From an uncultured Ignavibacteria bacterium (GTDB lineage Bacteria; Bacteroidota; Ignavibacteria; Tepidaquicellales; Tepidaquicellaceae), in contig CALMST010000244.1 of NCBI GenBank assembly GCA_937872315.1, positions 1-52,128 of the forward strand: DNA of 52,128 nt. The letters are read 5' to 3'. Made by a program: the position numbers and the translations under genes. The stretch's first letter is position 1; each line of letters begins with the position of its first letter. Shown here in pieces: positions 1-9,086 of the stretch. The notes beneath the pieces were generated by a model, which ran no database searches, was not told the origin of the DNA, and saw only the letters and a list, made by a program, of their open reading frames with translations.

Positions 1-201
1 GGTAAGATAAGGATTTTAAGTTTTTGGAAAAATGATCTAAAAGCGGTAATTTTACTATGAGTAAATGCATCCTTTTTATATAAATGGTTATGGTCATTCT
101 TTTATTATCAATCAGATTAAAAGCTGTTTAATTATCAAAATTGTTCTAATGGTAACACTTAACTTAAAAAAAGGCAACAAACATATAAACTAAAAAACAA
201 A

Positions 202-1626
202 ATGAAAAACACCTTACTCGTGTTACTTGCTGTTTGTCTTATATTTTCTTCCTGCGGAAGTAAGGAAGATAAAACACAGGCAGATAACAAAGACAAAAGC
301 TCCAAAACTAATGACTCCGCAATAATCAAGACAGCAGAAGAAGCTTTTCTGTACTGCTATTCATTGGTAATAATGGATATCACAAGAAAAAAACTGACTA
401 ATGCTGAAACTCCCGGTCAGAATGCCGCTCCAATCAATCAGTTCGCAAATAAAAGCTCATTTCCAGATTACACATTTAAAGATGTCGTTCGACCAAATGC
501 AGATACTTATTATTCGACAGCTTTCTGCGATCTTGGCAAAGACGCTCTGGTTCTTTCTCTTCCGAATACTAATGACAGGTATTATTTAATGCCGATGCTT
601 GACGCTTATTCCAATGTTTTTTCTTCACCCGGAAAAAGAACTACAGGAACAGAAGCGGGTAATTATTTAATAACAGGACCAAAATGGAAGGGGACGGTAC
701 CGGAAGGAATTAAAGAACAAATTAAAGCTCCTACGGATATGATATGGATTCTCGGAAGAATACAATGTAACGGAAAAGAAGACGGTGAAAAGGTAGTAAT
801 ACCAATACAGAAAAAATTAAAGCTTACACCTTTAAGTTCGTGGGGTATGGAATATACTGACCCGAAAGGGACTATTGATCCCACAGTTCCAAAAGATGAT
901 CCGAATAATACAGTTCTTAACATGCCGATAGATGAGTTCTTTAATTATGCTAATGAACTTATGGTAAACAATCCTCCTGCCACGGCGGACAAACCTGCAT
1001 TAGATGCATTTGCGAAGTTGGGAGTCGGTCCGGGTATTAAATTTGATCTGAGTAAATTCGACGCAGAAACACAGACAGCAATGAAGAATATTGCAAAGAA
1101 TGTCTATGCGGCATTTGATAAACAACTCGCAAAACCTGAAAAACTAATTAACGGATGGAACATTTTAATTAAAGGAATGGGATCTTACGGAACGGATTAT
1201 GAGATGAGATCGCTTGTTACATATGTTGGTTTAGGCGCAAATCTTCCTCAGGATGCTGTATATCCTTCAAACAGTCTTGATCAGGATGGCAAGCCATACA
1301 ACGGTGCAAATAAATACATGATACATTTTGATAAAGGTCAGACGCCTCCCGTCGATGGATTCTGGAGTCTTACAATGTATGATCAGAACGGATATTTTAT
1401 TGAGAATCCTATAAATACATATGCCATTGGACACGGACCTCCGTTCAAATACAATGCCGATGGCTCTGTGGATATTTATATTCAAAACGAATCTCCGGGA
1501 AAAGATCTTCAGAACAACTGGCTGCCGGCACCTAAAGGAGATTTTAATGTAATGATGCGTCTTTACTGGCCAAAAGAAACAATGCTTAATGGTACATGGT
1601 CTCCGCCTGCAATTAAGAAACAGTAA
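202..1626 (+). CDS. DUF1254/DUF1214 lipoprotein
   Basis: A 474-residue predicted lipoprotein. The N-terminus is a short basic hydrophobic signal ending in the lipobox FSSC, with Cys18 as the lipidation site, followed by a charged linker to about residue 40. The body matches the DUF1254 (roughly 45-180) plus DUF1214 (roughly 370-470) architecture. The DUF1254 hallmark P-N-A-D-T is at 98-102, and the C-terminal block has GFWSLTMYD and ENPIN motifs typical of DUF1214. The biochemical function of the family is not established. It is a periplasm-facing envelope protein. A paralogue at 3005 lies on the other side of the FGE gene, suggesting a common context. An intrinsic terminator follows at once, so it is probably transcribed alone. 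The ATG is the only start that supplies a signal peptide. Confidence 0.88.
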   Translation: MKNTLLVLLAVCLIFSSCGSKEDKTQADNKDKSSKTNDSAIIKTAEEAFLYCYSLVIMDITRKKLTNAETPGQNAAPINQFANKSSFPDYTFKDVVRPNADTYYSTAFCDLGKDALVLSLPNTNDRYYLMPMLDAYSNVFSSPGKRTTGTEAGNYLITGPKWKGTVPEGIKEQIKAPTDMIWILGRIQCNGKEDGEKVVIPIQKKLKLTPLSSWGMEYTDPKGTIDPTVPKDDPNNTVLNMPIDEFFNYANELMVNNPPATADKPALDAFAKLGVGPGIKFDLSKFDAETQTAMKNIAKNVYAAFDKQLAKPEKLINGWNILIKGMGSYGTDYEMRSLVTYVGLGANLPQDAVYPSNSLDQDGKPYNGANKYMIHFDKGQTPPVDGFWSLTMYDQNGYFIENPINTYAIGHGPPFKYNADGSVDIYIQNESPGKDLQNNWLPAPKGDFNVMMRLYWPKETMLNGTWSPPAIKKQ

Positions 1627-1651
1627 ATTTATTTCTTGTTAAACTTTTAAG

Positions 1652-1684
1652 AGGTTCTGATTCACAAAGTCAGAACCTTTTTTA
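1652..1684 (+). terminator. Intrinsic terminator after the first DUF1254 gene
   Basis: A perfect 9-bp inverted repeat (AGGTTCTGA / TCAGAACCT, 1652-1660 and 1670-1678) with a 9-nt loop, followed by a run of Ts. It lies 26 bases after the stop codon of the upstream lipoprotein gene. Confidence 0.85.
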
Positions 1685-1909
1685 TTACTGATACTAAGAA
1701 CTGCACCTGGGGTATTTTCAATTTTCAATTTATATTTCTGAACAGTAGTATCCGGATTAATTTAAAAAAGTTATAAAAAGATATTGTTATAATCTAAATC
1801 AACATTTTTAAATTAATTTTCAAAACAAACCCGCCTTTTGGAAAATACTTTTGTGTTCAAATCCATACTTTAATTTAGTAAATTAAACAAAAAGAATAAA
1901 AAAAAAATA

Positions 1910-2869
1910 ATGAGTGAAGTTAAAATAATCAAAGCTGATCTTACTGACATGATAAAGATCCCCGGCGGAAAGTTCTTGATGGGATCTGAAAATTTTTATC
2001 CCGAGGAATCACCGGTTCACGAGGTGACAGTTGACGGTTTTTATATGGATAAATATTTAGTCACAAATGAAGAGTATGAAAAATTTGTGAATGAAACCGG
2101 ATATGTAACTGTGGCTGAGAGACCGCTGGATCCCGGGGAATATCCTTCAGTAGATCCTGAGCTCCTTGTTCCCGGAGCGCTGGTATTCCAGAAAGCCAAA
2201 GGTCCCGTAAATCTTTATGATTATCACAACTGGTGGGCGTGGGTTCCGGGCACCAGCTGGAAACATCCAAAAGGTCCTGAAAGCTCTTTATCGGGAAAGG
2301 AAAAATACCCTGTAGTACATATAGCTTTTGAAGATGCCGAAGCTTATACAAAATGGATCGGGAAAGAATTGCCGACTGAAGCCGAATGGGAGTTTGCTGC
2401 AAGAGGCGGACTGGACGGAAAGAATTTTATATGGGGAGACGAAGATGTGCAGTTTTCAAAGCCGCAGGCAAATACCTGGCAGGGAGAATTTCCGTATCAG
2501 AATTTATTGATAGATGAATATGAAGGAACTTCTCCGGTCGGAGAATTTGCACCAAACGGATACGGACTTTTTGACATGGCAGGGAATGTATGGGAATGGA
2601 CGAATGATTGGTATGTTTTAAATCTTGATGAAAGAGCAGATGAATTCAAATCCTGCTGCACTCCGGCAGTAAACCCAAGAGTAGATAATCCCGGAGGAAG
2701 TTTTGATGAATGCCAGCCTCAGGTTAAGATCCCCAGAAAAGTTGTAAAAGGCGGATCGCATCTTTGCGCTCCGAATTACTGCCTCAGATACAGACCAGCT
2801 GCCCGGCAGCCGCAGATGATCGATACAGGGATGAGCCATATCGGATTCAGGTGTATCGTTAGAAAATAG
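1910..2869 (+). CDS. Formylglycine-generating enzyme (sulfatase activator)
   Basis: A 319-residue FGE-sulfatase (SUMF1/PvdO/EgtB fold) protein. Such enzymes oxidise the Cys of the sulfatase CxPxR motif to C-alpha-formylglycine, using O2 and copper. Family signatures are the N-terminal IPGGKFLMGS, the VTNEEYEKFV block, the LPTEAEWEFAARGG block, GLFDMAGNVWEW, and the C-terminal KGGSHLCAPNYCLRYR followed by GFRC. The two Cys separated by four residues (Cys286 and Cys291) match the redox/copper pair of authentic aerobic FGE (C336/C341 in human FGE), which argues for true sulfatase activation rather than an EgtB or PvdO role. There is no signal peptide, so it acts in the cytoplasm, matching the leaderless sulfatases nearby. 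A TACTTTTG box at 1846-1853 resembles a Bacteroidota -7 element, but no clear -33 box precedes it. Confidence 0.92.
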   Translation: MSEVKIIKADLTDMIKIPGGKFLMGSENFYPEESPVHEVTVDGFYMDKYLVTNEEYEKFVNETGYVTVAERPLDPGEYPSVDPELLVPGALVFQKAKGPVNLYDYHNWWAWVPGTSWKHPKGPESSLSGKEKYPVVHIAFEDAEAYTKWIGKELPTEAEWEFAARGGLDGKNFIWGDEDVQFSKPQANTWQGEFPYQNLLIDEYEGTSPVGEFAPNGYGLFDMAGNVWEWTNDWYVLNLDERADEFKSCCTPAVNPRVDNPGGSFDECQPQVKIPRKVVKGGSHLCAPNYCLRYRPAARQPQMIDTGMSHIGFRCIVRK

Positions 2870-2891
2870 TTAAGTCAGTTGAGTATGTTGA

Positions 2892-2918
2892 GTTTGTAAA
2901 GTTTGTAAAGTTTGTAAA
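2892..2918. repeat. Tandem array, 9-bp unit x3
   Basis: Three exact head-to-tail copies of GTTTGTAAA just downstream of the FGE stop codon. It is followed within 25 bases by a second array with an unrelated 8-bp unit. Confidence 0.9.
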
Positions 2919-2942
2919 GTTGATAATTCGAAAATTGTTTAC

Positions 2943-2990
2943 GATTAACCAATTAACCGATTAACCAATTAACCAATTAACCAATTAACC
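2943..2990. repeat. Tandem array, 8-bp unit x6
   Basis: Six contiguous copies of RATTAACC (the first base pair of the unit alternates between GA and AA), ending 14 bases before the start of the next gene. It occupies the presumed leader of the second DUF1254 gene. Confidence 0.9.
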
Positions 2991-3004
2991 AAAAACCTTA
3001 TTTC

Positions 3005-4414
3005 ATGAAAAAAATAATCATTATCGTTTTTATTGCCTGCATAGCATTATCTTCCTGCGGAAAAAAGGACGATTCAAAAACTGAGACAAACGAAAAATCC
3101 TCTTCACAGGCAGATGCAACAAAGACAATTGCAAAAGAGGCATATATTTACGCCTATCCAATGGTGCAATTGTACGGTATAATTTATTCTTATAATATTA
3201 ATTCAAAAAGTCCTGAATACAAAGGTGACTTTAATAAAATACACAATGTGCCAAAAGTTTTCACACCTGCCGATAAAGCGATTGTAACACCTAATTCAGA
3301 TACTCCTTATTCATTTCTTACAATGGATCTGAGAGCGGAACCGATTGTCATCTCAGTTCCGGAAATTGAAAAAGACAGGTATTACTCAGTTATGATGCTG
3401 GATCTGTATACTTATATATATGGTGTAATAGGAAGCCGTGCAACGGGAAACGGTGCAGGAAAATTTCTTATTGCAGGACCTGACTGGAAAGGTGAAAAAC
3501 CTGAAGGAATTAAGGAAGTTTTCAGATGTGAAACTCAGTTTTCATTTGTCTGTTTCAGAACACAATTGTTTAATCCGGCTGACCTGAAGAATGTTATAAA
3601 AATACAGGATCAATATAACGCAGAACCTTTGAGCGCTTATTTAAAAACAACACCTCCGCCTGCGCCTCCGGTAGTTAACTGGCCGGCATTTGATCCTAAG
3701 GTTGCAGAGAGGGATGGAATGCTTTCTTATCTGAATTTTCTTCTTCAGTTCTGTCCGGTCGATAAATCTGAAACAACTCTGAGAGCAAATTTTGAAAAGA
3801 TTGGAGTTGTTCCGGGAAAACCTTTTAACGAAGGATCGAAAGAAGCTTCGCTGATAAATGCAGGGTATGAAGAAGCTATGGAATTAATGAAGGAAACCAC
3901 AGAAAAGGATCTTAAGAATAAAGTTTCTTCGGGTAAATTTTTTGGATCCAGAGAATTCCTGGGTGACAATTATATTAACAGGGCAATTGGCGCAGAACTG
4001 GGAATAGGCGGACTTATTGGACAGGAAGCTGAATATTATCCGATGAAAACGGATGCAAGCGGACAGCCAATAAATACTGCTGTTAATAAATATGAAGTTA
4101 CATTTAAAGCAGGGGATTTCCCTCCTGTAAATGCCTTCTGGTCATTTACTATGTATGATGGTAAGACACAGCTGCTTATAGAGAATCCTATTAACAGATA
4201 TATCATTAATTCACCAATGCTCCCAAATTTAAAACTGAATGCTGACAGTTCACTGACAATCTACATTCAGAAAGATTCTCCCGGAAAAGATAAGGAATCA
4301 AACTGGCTGCCGGCTCCTGATGGTGATGCATATGTTGTTCTCAGATGTTACTGGCCTAAAGAGGCTATATTGAACGGAACGTGGAAAGCCCCGGCAATTA
4401 CTTTGGTTAAATAA
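3005..4414 (+). CDS. DUF1254/DUF1214 lipoprotein (paralogue)
   Basis: A 469-residue predicted lipoprotein, paralogous to the product of 202-1626. The signal peptide ends at the lipobox LSSC with Cys18 lipidated, followed by a Lys/Glu/Ser-rich linker. The DUF1254 hallmark TPNSDTPYSFLTMDL lies near residue 97, and the C-terminal DUF1214 block carries NAFWSFTMYDG and ENPINRYI. It has a proline-rich insert (TPPPAPPVVNWP) near residue 215 that the other copy lacks. Family function is unknown. The gene is preceded by 8- and 9-bp tandem arrays and followed by a strong terminator, so it is probably a single-gene unit. Confidence 0.87.
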   Translation: MKKIIIIVFIACIALSSCGKKDDSKTETNEKSSSQADATKTIAKEAYIYAYPMVQLYGIIYSYNINSKSPEYKGDFNKIHNVPKVFTPADKAIVTPNSDTPYSFLTMDLRAEPIVISVPEIEKDRYYSVMMLDLYTYIYGVIGSRATGNGAGKFLIAGPDWKGEKPEGIKEVFRCETQFSFVCFRTQLFNPADLKNVIKIQDQYNAEPLSAYLKTTPPPAPPVVNWPAFDPKVAERDGMLSYLNFLLQFCPVDKSETTLRANFEKIGVVPGKPFNEGSKEASLINAGYEEAMELMKETTEKDLKNKVSSGKFFGSREFLGDNYINRAIGAELGIGGLIGQEAEYYPMKTDASGQPINTAVNKYEVTFKAGDFPPVNAFWSFTMYDGKTQLLIENPINRYIINSPMLPNLKLNADSSLTIYIQKDSPGKDKESNWLPAPDGDAYVVLRCYWPKEAILNGTWKAPAITLVK

Positions 4415-4431
4415 ATGCAGTCATAAATTAT

Positions 4432-4474
4432 AACAGACTGATTAGTTTTAACCGGCTATCAGTCTGTTTTTTTT
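4432..4474 (+). terminator. Intrinsic terminator after second DUF1254 gene
   Basis: An 11-bp perfect inverted repeat (AACAGACTGAT / ATCAGTCTGTT, 4432-4442 and 4458-4468) with a 15-nt loop and an eight-T tail. Confidence 0.88.
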
Positions 4475-4505
4475 ATAACTTTTTGACAAATCAAAATTTA
4501 AGATA

Positions 4506-5546
4506 ATGAAAAAAATGAAATACATTTTTATAATTACACTTCTTTTACTGGTATCATCCGGATCTGCAAAAGCGCAGGGACTTGACACGCTAAAAGGAGC
4601 TTCCCCTTTTACAGCGGGACATTATGTTCCCGGTGTATGGGATATAAGAGATTATGCTACACCTGCTCCGGGATTTTACATTCTGGATTATAATATATTT
4701 CTCAGCGGATCAAAATTCTTTGACAGTGATGGAAATCAGGTAACGGAGATTGTGCGTTCGAACAGCACGACTACGTTGAATCTTGATGTAAGCGGTTATG
4801 TAAATGCTCCTACTTTTTTTTATGCATCTGATTTTAAAATTTTAGGCGGAACATATCTTGCCGGAATAACACCTCCTTACAGTACGGTAAACACTGATTT
4901 TGCTTATGATGCCATTGCTACAATTCTGAGAGATACATTAACTAAATCAGAAACAATTACTGGAAACATCAGCGGCTTCAGCGACATGACATTCCTTCCT
5001 TTTGGATTAAGCTGGGCTTCGGAAATGCTGAATCTTACAGTTGCTTATTCACTTACAGCTCCAACCGGAAGTTATACTCCCGGCGGAAGTGATAATGTAG
5101 GATATGGTTACTGGACAAACATGTTCCAGGCATTCGGATATATTTATCCAATGAAAATTAAAGGAAAACCAAGTCAGGCAATGGCAATAATGGGAGCATT
5201 GACTTATGAAATAAACAGTAAGATTAAAGATGTTAATGTTTCACCCGGAAACAGATTAACAGTTGAATATGGAATTAGTCAGTATTTAAGTCCGAGATTT
5301 GAAGTCGGATTCATGGGTGGAAATAATTTTCAGATAACGGATGATAAGGGAAGTGATGTCTGGTGGAATGCTTCAATACTTGATCAGATGGGATATATAG
5401 GCTTTCAGGTTGCAGGATGGCCAGTAGCAAATAAGCTTTATACTTCTGTTAAATACAATATTGAATATGGATTAAGACAAAGATTAAAACAGGATATGAT
5501 AATGCTAAATATTATTTATGCGCTGGGTTGGTTGTCAGGTAATTAA
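4506..5546 (+). CDS. Outer-membrane beta-barrel, MetA-pathway-of-phenol-degradation-like
   Basis: A 346-residue exported protein with a clear Sec signal (hydrophobic stretch, cleavage near AKAQ). The mature part is built of alternating amphipathic strands with aromatic girdles. The N-terminal AGHYVPGVWDIRDYATPAPG and the GYGYWTNMFQAFGYIYP segment recall the Phenol_MetA_deg family (PF13557) of outer-membrane transporter-like proteins. The 47628-48596 product looks similar in type. The role is inferred: a barrel that could pass hydrophobic or aromatic compounds. It starts 31 bases after the upstream terminator, so it probably has its own promoter. Confidence 0.75.
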   Translation: MKKMKYIFIITLLLLVSSGSAKAQGLDTLKGASPFTAGHYVPGVWDIRDYATPAPGFYILDYNIFLSGSKFFDSDGNQVTEIVRSNSTTTLNLDVSGYVNAPTFFYASDFKILGGTYLAGITPPYSTVNTDFAYDAIATILRDTLTKSETITGNISGFSDMTFLPFGLSWASEMLNLTVAYSLTAPTGSYTPGGSDNVGYGYWTNMFQAFGYIYPMKIKGKPSQAMAIMGALTYEINSKIKDVNVSPGNRLTVEYGISQYLSPRFEVGFMGGNNFQITDDKGSDVWWNASILDQMGYIGFQVAGWPVANKLYTSVKYNIEYGLRQRLKQDMIMLNIIYALGWLSGN

Positions 5547-5953
5547 AAAAGTTTATACTCCCCGGATATGAATCGTTGCTTTCCGGAATATTTTTAAAAA
5601 TGTAACTTTGGGTTACCGCTTTTTATAAAAGGTAATTAAATGATAATTTTTTACCGCGATTTATCACGGATTATGTATTATTACAATATAAATTCTATTA
5701 CTGATCTGTGAAAATCCTTTTCAATCTGTGGCTAAAAAGAGTTTTGGAATTTGACTTTCAAATAAATTAAGTAAAGATACTTTTTATAAATGCCTGTAAT
5801 AAATTGACAGAAGAAATTCATAGTGTTGCAGGCAATTTATTCACGGATCCCACGGAACAGGATGTTTTCTTTGCCGGGCAAAAAGTTATATTCGGACTGT
5901 AAAGAAAGCAACATTTCATTTATATGTTTCTATAATTAAAATTAAACTACTCT
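5547..5953. other. Intergenic region between convergent genes
   Basis: About 400 bases between converging genes. It holds one degenerate copy of a dispersed repeat (see 5650-5775). No open frame with coding character, RNA gene or convincing terminator is seen. Confidence 0.7.
5650..5775 (+). repeat. Dispersed repeat family A, copy 1
   Basis: A degenerate ~130-bp element sharing the core AATCTGTGGCTAAA (5723-5736) and flanking similarity, in the same orientation, with 25199-25340 and 33410-33530. It is non-coding. The shared order of blocks (TTTTTTxCCG, a CACGGATTAT-like block, the CTGTGGC core, then TAAGTAAA) marks a family rather than chance. Confidence 0.6.
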
Positions 5954-6469
5954 TTACACAGAAAATGGAATATCCTCTTTTTTATCCAGGAGAGAATCTT
6001 CCAGAGTTTCTCTTCTGAAAATAAGTCTTAGTAAACCCAGACCGGCCGCAAAACCCAGAGCTATTGATACAGTTATTACAAATACAATTGCTGTATTTGC
6101 GCTAAGATCTATTGCTGCCTGATTCAATGCATCTCCGCTCAGTAAAGAGACTTTTCTGAGATCATTCAATAATCCAAACATTGAAACAGAAGCCCAGAGA
6201 GGTAATACAGCGCAGATCATAACAACCGGAGGTACTTTTTGACTTCTGATGTAAAGGCCGGTTAGCATTACTATCACAAAGGCAGCAGATAGAGTGGACC
6301 AGTTTGTACTTAAACCGTAATTTTCAAGAGAGTCGCGTGTGATTACTGCGGCAACACTGCTTAAAAAAGTAGGAATTATATATTTATACGGTGTGGAATT
6401 TCGTATGCTCATTGCAGTTGCAAAAAATGCTGACCAGAGTCCGTCGAGAAGAATTTTTTCGAGATCCAT
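5954..6469 (-). CDS. ThrE-type exporter, small subunit (DUF3815)
   Basis: A 171-residue membrane protein with about five hydrophobic helices, matching the ThrE_2/DUF3815 half of threonine/serine exporters. It starts 22 bases after the stop of the 6492-7274 gene, which encodes the other half, so the two form an operon and probably a two-component exporter. In Corynebacterium ThrE both halves are fused in one chain; the split arrangement is common elsewhere. Substrates are inferred to be small amino acids or related metabolites. No signal peptide is needed. Confidence 0.85.
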   Translation of the reverse strand: MDLEKILLDGLWSAFFATAMSIRNSTPYKYIIPTFLSSVAAVITRDSLENYGLSTNWSTLSAAFVIVMLTGLYIRSQKVPPVVMICAVLPLWASVSMFGLLNDLRKVSLLSGDALNQAAIDLSANTAIVFVITVSIALGFAAGLGLLRLIFRRETLEDSLLDKKEDIPFSV

Positions 6470-6491
6470 TTTTTCCTGTATAAAATTTTTT

Positions 6492-7274
6492 TTAAATTAA
6501 TGTAATTGAAAAAGCTACTAAAATAACAACTGCAAGGATCAGTAATAAATACAAAGCGTTTAATAACCTTTGCGCACCTATGAAAGTATATTTCAGGCTT
6601 GTCAGATCTATGAATCCATTTATCATTCTAAGTCCGGGGACTAAATAAATTATGGAAGCTATCAAAGTAATGATATCAAGTGTTCCAAATCCAAAGTGCA
6701 GAATAATACCTGTTATACCGGCAGAAGTAATTCCTGAAATAAACATTATACGGTTTCCGGGTACAGACATTGACTGTAGTTTATATCTGACTGTTTCACC
6801 TATCATAGCAGCACAAAAGACAATAACAATACTTTCAAAACTGCCATGATGAAATTTCAGATAAAAAGCGGCTGCAAGACCATCCAGTAAAATATACACG
6901 ATCCGTTTATGTATAAGAGGAAGCTCAATTACTCTCGTAAGTTCTGAATCAATACCGGATACAAGGATCTTACCGCTTTTCACATCTGCAGAAAATTCCA
7001 TGGTTTTATCAAGACCGTTCAGAGAAGTTCCGATCGAATAAATAGGTTTTATCAAATATTCAGAAACGCCATTAATTTTGTATGTTACTGTTATGTTGTC
7101 AAGCCGCCAGAGTATATCAAAATTTTTAATATTTGTAAGGCTCATTACGTTGTTGAAGGCTTTTTCTGCCATCGCTGTAACTCCGTTAAAATGAAGAACC
7201 GTTAAGGCGGTATTTGCAGCAGAATTTACGATTGATTTAATTTCATTTGTATCTTTAGCTTGAATGGAATTCAT
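6492..7274 (-). CDS. ThrE-type threonine/serine exporter, large subunit (DUF1212)
   Basis: A 260-residue protein. The first ~110 residues form a soluble domain with the DUF1212 pattern (LHFNGVTAMAEKAFNNV, then an ITVTY-type strand), followed by about five transmembrane helices from residue ~125. This is the N-terminal half of the ThrE threonine/serine exporter family. It is the first gene of a two-gene operon with the small subunit at 5954. The family has a hydrolase-like soluble domain of unclear role. Transport direction and substrate are inferred from the family only. Confidence 0.85.
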   Translation of the reverse strand: MNSIQAKDTNEIKSIVNSAANTALTVLHFNGVTAMAEKAFNNVMSLTNIKNFDILWRLDNITVTYKINGVSEYLIKPIYSIGTSLNGLDKTMEFSADVKSGKILVSGIDSELTRVIELPLIHKRIVYILLDGLAAAFYLKFHHGSFESIVIVFCAAMIGETVRYKLQSMSVPGNRIMFISGITSAGITGIILHFGFGTLDIITLIASIIYLVPGLRMINGFIDLTSLKYTFIGAQRLLNALYLLLILAVVILVAFSITLI

Positions 7275-7756
7275 TTGCTCCCGGAATTTTATTTTTAAGT
7301 GTTAAAAGTATATATAAAGGAATAGGTATTCAATCTAATAAGTATAATCAGATAGACAAAGCTTTCGCATCCGTTCAAAAAGATTTAAAGTAATGTAAAA
7401 CAGGTAAAATCCGTTAAAAGCTTTTTATTAAATGTTATATGGATTCAACTTTGCTCCGGCTAACCATCTGACTTTAGAAAGGTCAAAGCAAAGAAGCAAA
7501 GAAAAACCGCACTCTTGTTTTATTTTACAACCTCAAATGCCGGATATTGAATAGAATTTAAATCAAAAATTAATTTTAAAAATTGCTTTGGAAGATATGC
7601 TGATGCTTTAAAAAATTATTCCGGATCAAATACAGATATATGTATTCTGAAGTTAAGTAATTTAATTCTTATGCTGATGATTAAGTTTTATTTATATATG
7701 CAATAAGTTATTTTGTATAAAATTTAAAATTTGTATATAATTATTAAGTAATATTT
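7275..7756. other. Intergenic region between divergent genes
   Basis: About 480 bases between the divergent ThrE operon and the DUF202 gene. It must contain promoters in both directions, but I could not identify a convincing -33/-7 pair, terminator or repeat. Confidence 0.6.
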
Positions 7757-8188
7757 ATGAAAGATAGTTTACAAAAAAATCAGCAGCAATTTGAAAGCGA
7801 ATTAAAGACTTCTGATAAATTAGCTATCGGAAGAACTGTCCTTGCTCAGGAAAGAACTCTTATGGCTACTGTCAGAACTTCAGTTTCTCTTATAAGTTTT
7901 GGGTTTACAATAGCTAAGTTTTTTCAGGATCTGAAATCAATGAATGTTTTGAATTCAGGTGCTAATATCCCTTCAAGCAGAGTGGGGTTATGGCTTGTGA
8001 TCATAGGTACAATATACATTATTCTGTCATCAATTCAGCATGTTCTCGTCCTGAAATCCCTCCATTTTGAAGGACAAAAAAGAAGAATTTCATTTACGTT
8101 TATTCTTGCTGTTCTGATCTCGCTATTGGGTATTAGTTTAATAGTATCTTTTTATTCCGATATTTTTTCACTTGGACTGAATAAGTAG
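7757..8188 (+). CDS. DUF202/YidH-like inner-membrane protein
   Basis: A 143-residue protein with a soluble N-terminal ~30 residues and three predicted transmembrane helices (about 47-63, 77-98 and 113-135). The block LAIGRTVLAQERTLMATVRT just before the first helix is the DUF202 (YidH/YidG) signature. Function is unknown. The gene converges with the MscS gene at 8217, with 28 bases between stop codons and no strong hairpin. Confidence 0.85.
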   Translation: MKDSLQKNQQQFESELKTSDKLAIGRTVLAQERTLMATVRTSVSLISFGFTIAKFFQDLKSMNVLNSGANIPSSRVGLWLVIIGTIYIILSSIQHVLVLKSLHFEGQKRRISFTFILAVLISLLGISLIVSFYSDIFSLGLNK

Positions 8189-8216
8189 CTTTATCAGTTA
8201 ATATGATTTGTCCGGA

Positions 8217-9062
8217 TTAATTTTCAGGAGGGGGATTTTTTTCATTTTGATGAAGAACTACCTGAAGGAATGGTATTGTAATATCATTTTCTCTGAAGAT
8301 CTTTGTGATCTCATACCGGATATTACTTTTCGTAGATTCTATTCTGAATAAATTATGACTCCAGAAGATAAGCTGAAAATCAAGCGCCGAAGCTCCGAAA
8401 TCATTGAACCTTACAAAAGGTTTATATTTTTCCCCGATAAAAATATCAGGATTATTATGTACAGCCTGAAGAAGGCATTTTGTTACCAGATCAACATCGG
8501 AAGAATAATCCACTCCTACGTCAATTATGAATCGTGTAGGTGCAGTGTTGTGTGTCCAGTTAATTACATATTCTTCTACAAACTTATGATTCGGAATTAT
8601 TACAATATTGTCATCTCTTGTCAGAACTGTTGATGTTCTCAAAGAAATTTCTTTGACCTTCATTATTTTATTTTCTATCTCAACAATATCATTAACTTTT
8701 ATAGTCCCTTCTATAAGTAAAACAATTCCGGACATAAAATCTTTGAAAATGATTTGCATACCAAGTCCTAAACCTACTAATAAAGCTGCGCTGCTTGCAA
8801 TCAGAAAAGTAATATCAATATTCAGAATATTAAGGCAGCTGATAACCGCGACAATCCAGAGAATATATTTCAGAAGCTGAACGACTGCATGAACTCTTCC
8901 ATCTGGTATTCTGGTGGTGGTCATTCTCTTTATGATTATCCTGGAGATGATCTTTATCAGAAATACATTGGCAAGTAAAACCGCAAATACGAAAAGTATT
9001 CTGCCTATGGTAAGTGTGAAGTCTTTATAATGCAGCAATTCGATATTGAGAATTTCTTCCAT
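8217..9062 (-). CDS. Small-conductance mechanosensitive channel (MscS family)
   Basis: A 281-residue MscS-family channel. Three N-terminal transmembrane helices end in the pore-lining segment containing GLGLGMQIIFKDFMSG, then the beta domain with EGTIKVNDIVEIE and TSTVLTRDDNIVIIPNHKF, and an alpha/beta C-terminal cap. Length and layout match classical E. coli MscS (286 residues). Such channels release solutes on hypo-osmotic shock. It starts 24 bases after the stop of a second, larger MscS gene and lies third in an antiporter-MscS-MscS operon. Confidence 0.9.
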   Translation of the reverse strand: MEEILNIELLHYKDFTLTIGRILFVFAVLLANVFLIKIISRIIIKRMTTTRIPDGRVHAVVQLLKYILWIVAVISCLNILNIDITFLIASSAALLVGLGLGMQIIFKDFMSGIVLLIEGTIKVNDIVEIENKIMKVKEISLRTSTVLTRDDNIVIIPNHKFVEEYVINWTHNTAPTRFIIDVGVDYSSDVDLVTKCLLQAVHNNPDIFIGEKYKPFVRFNDFGASALDFQLIFWSHNLFRIESTKSNIRYEITKIFRENDITIPFLQVVLHQNEKNPPPEN

Positions 9063-9086
9063 CTTATATTTAGTATGCAGATTTAA

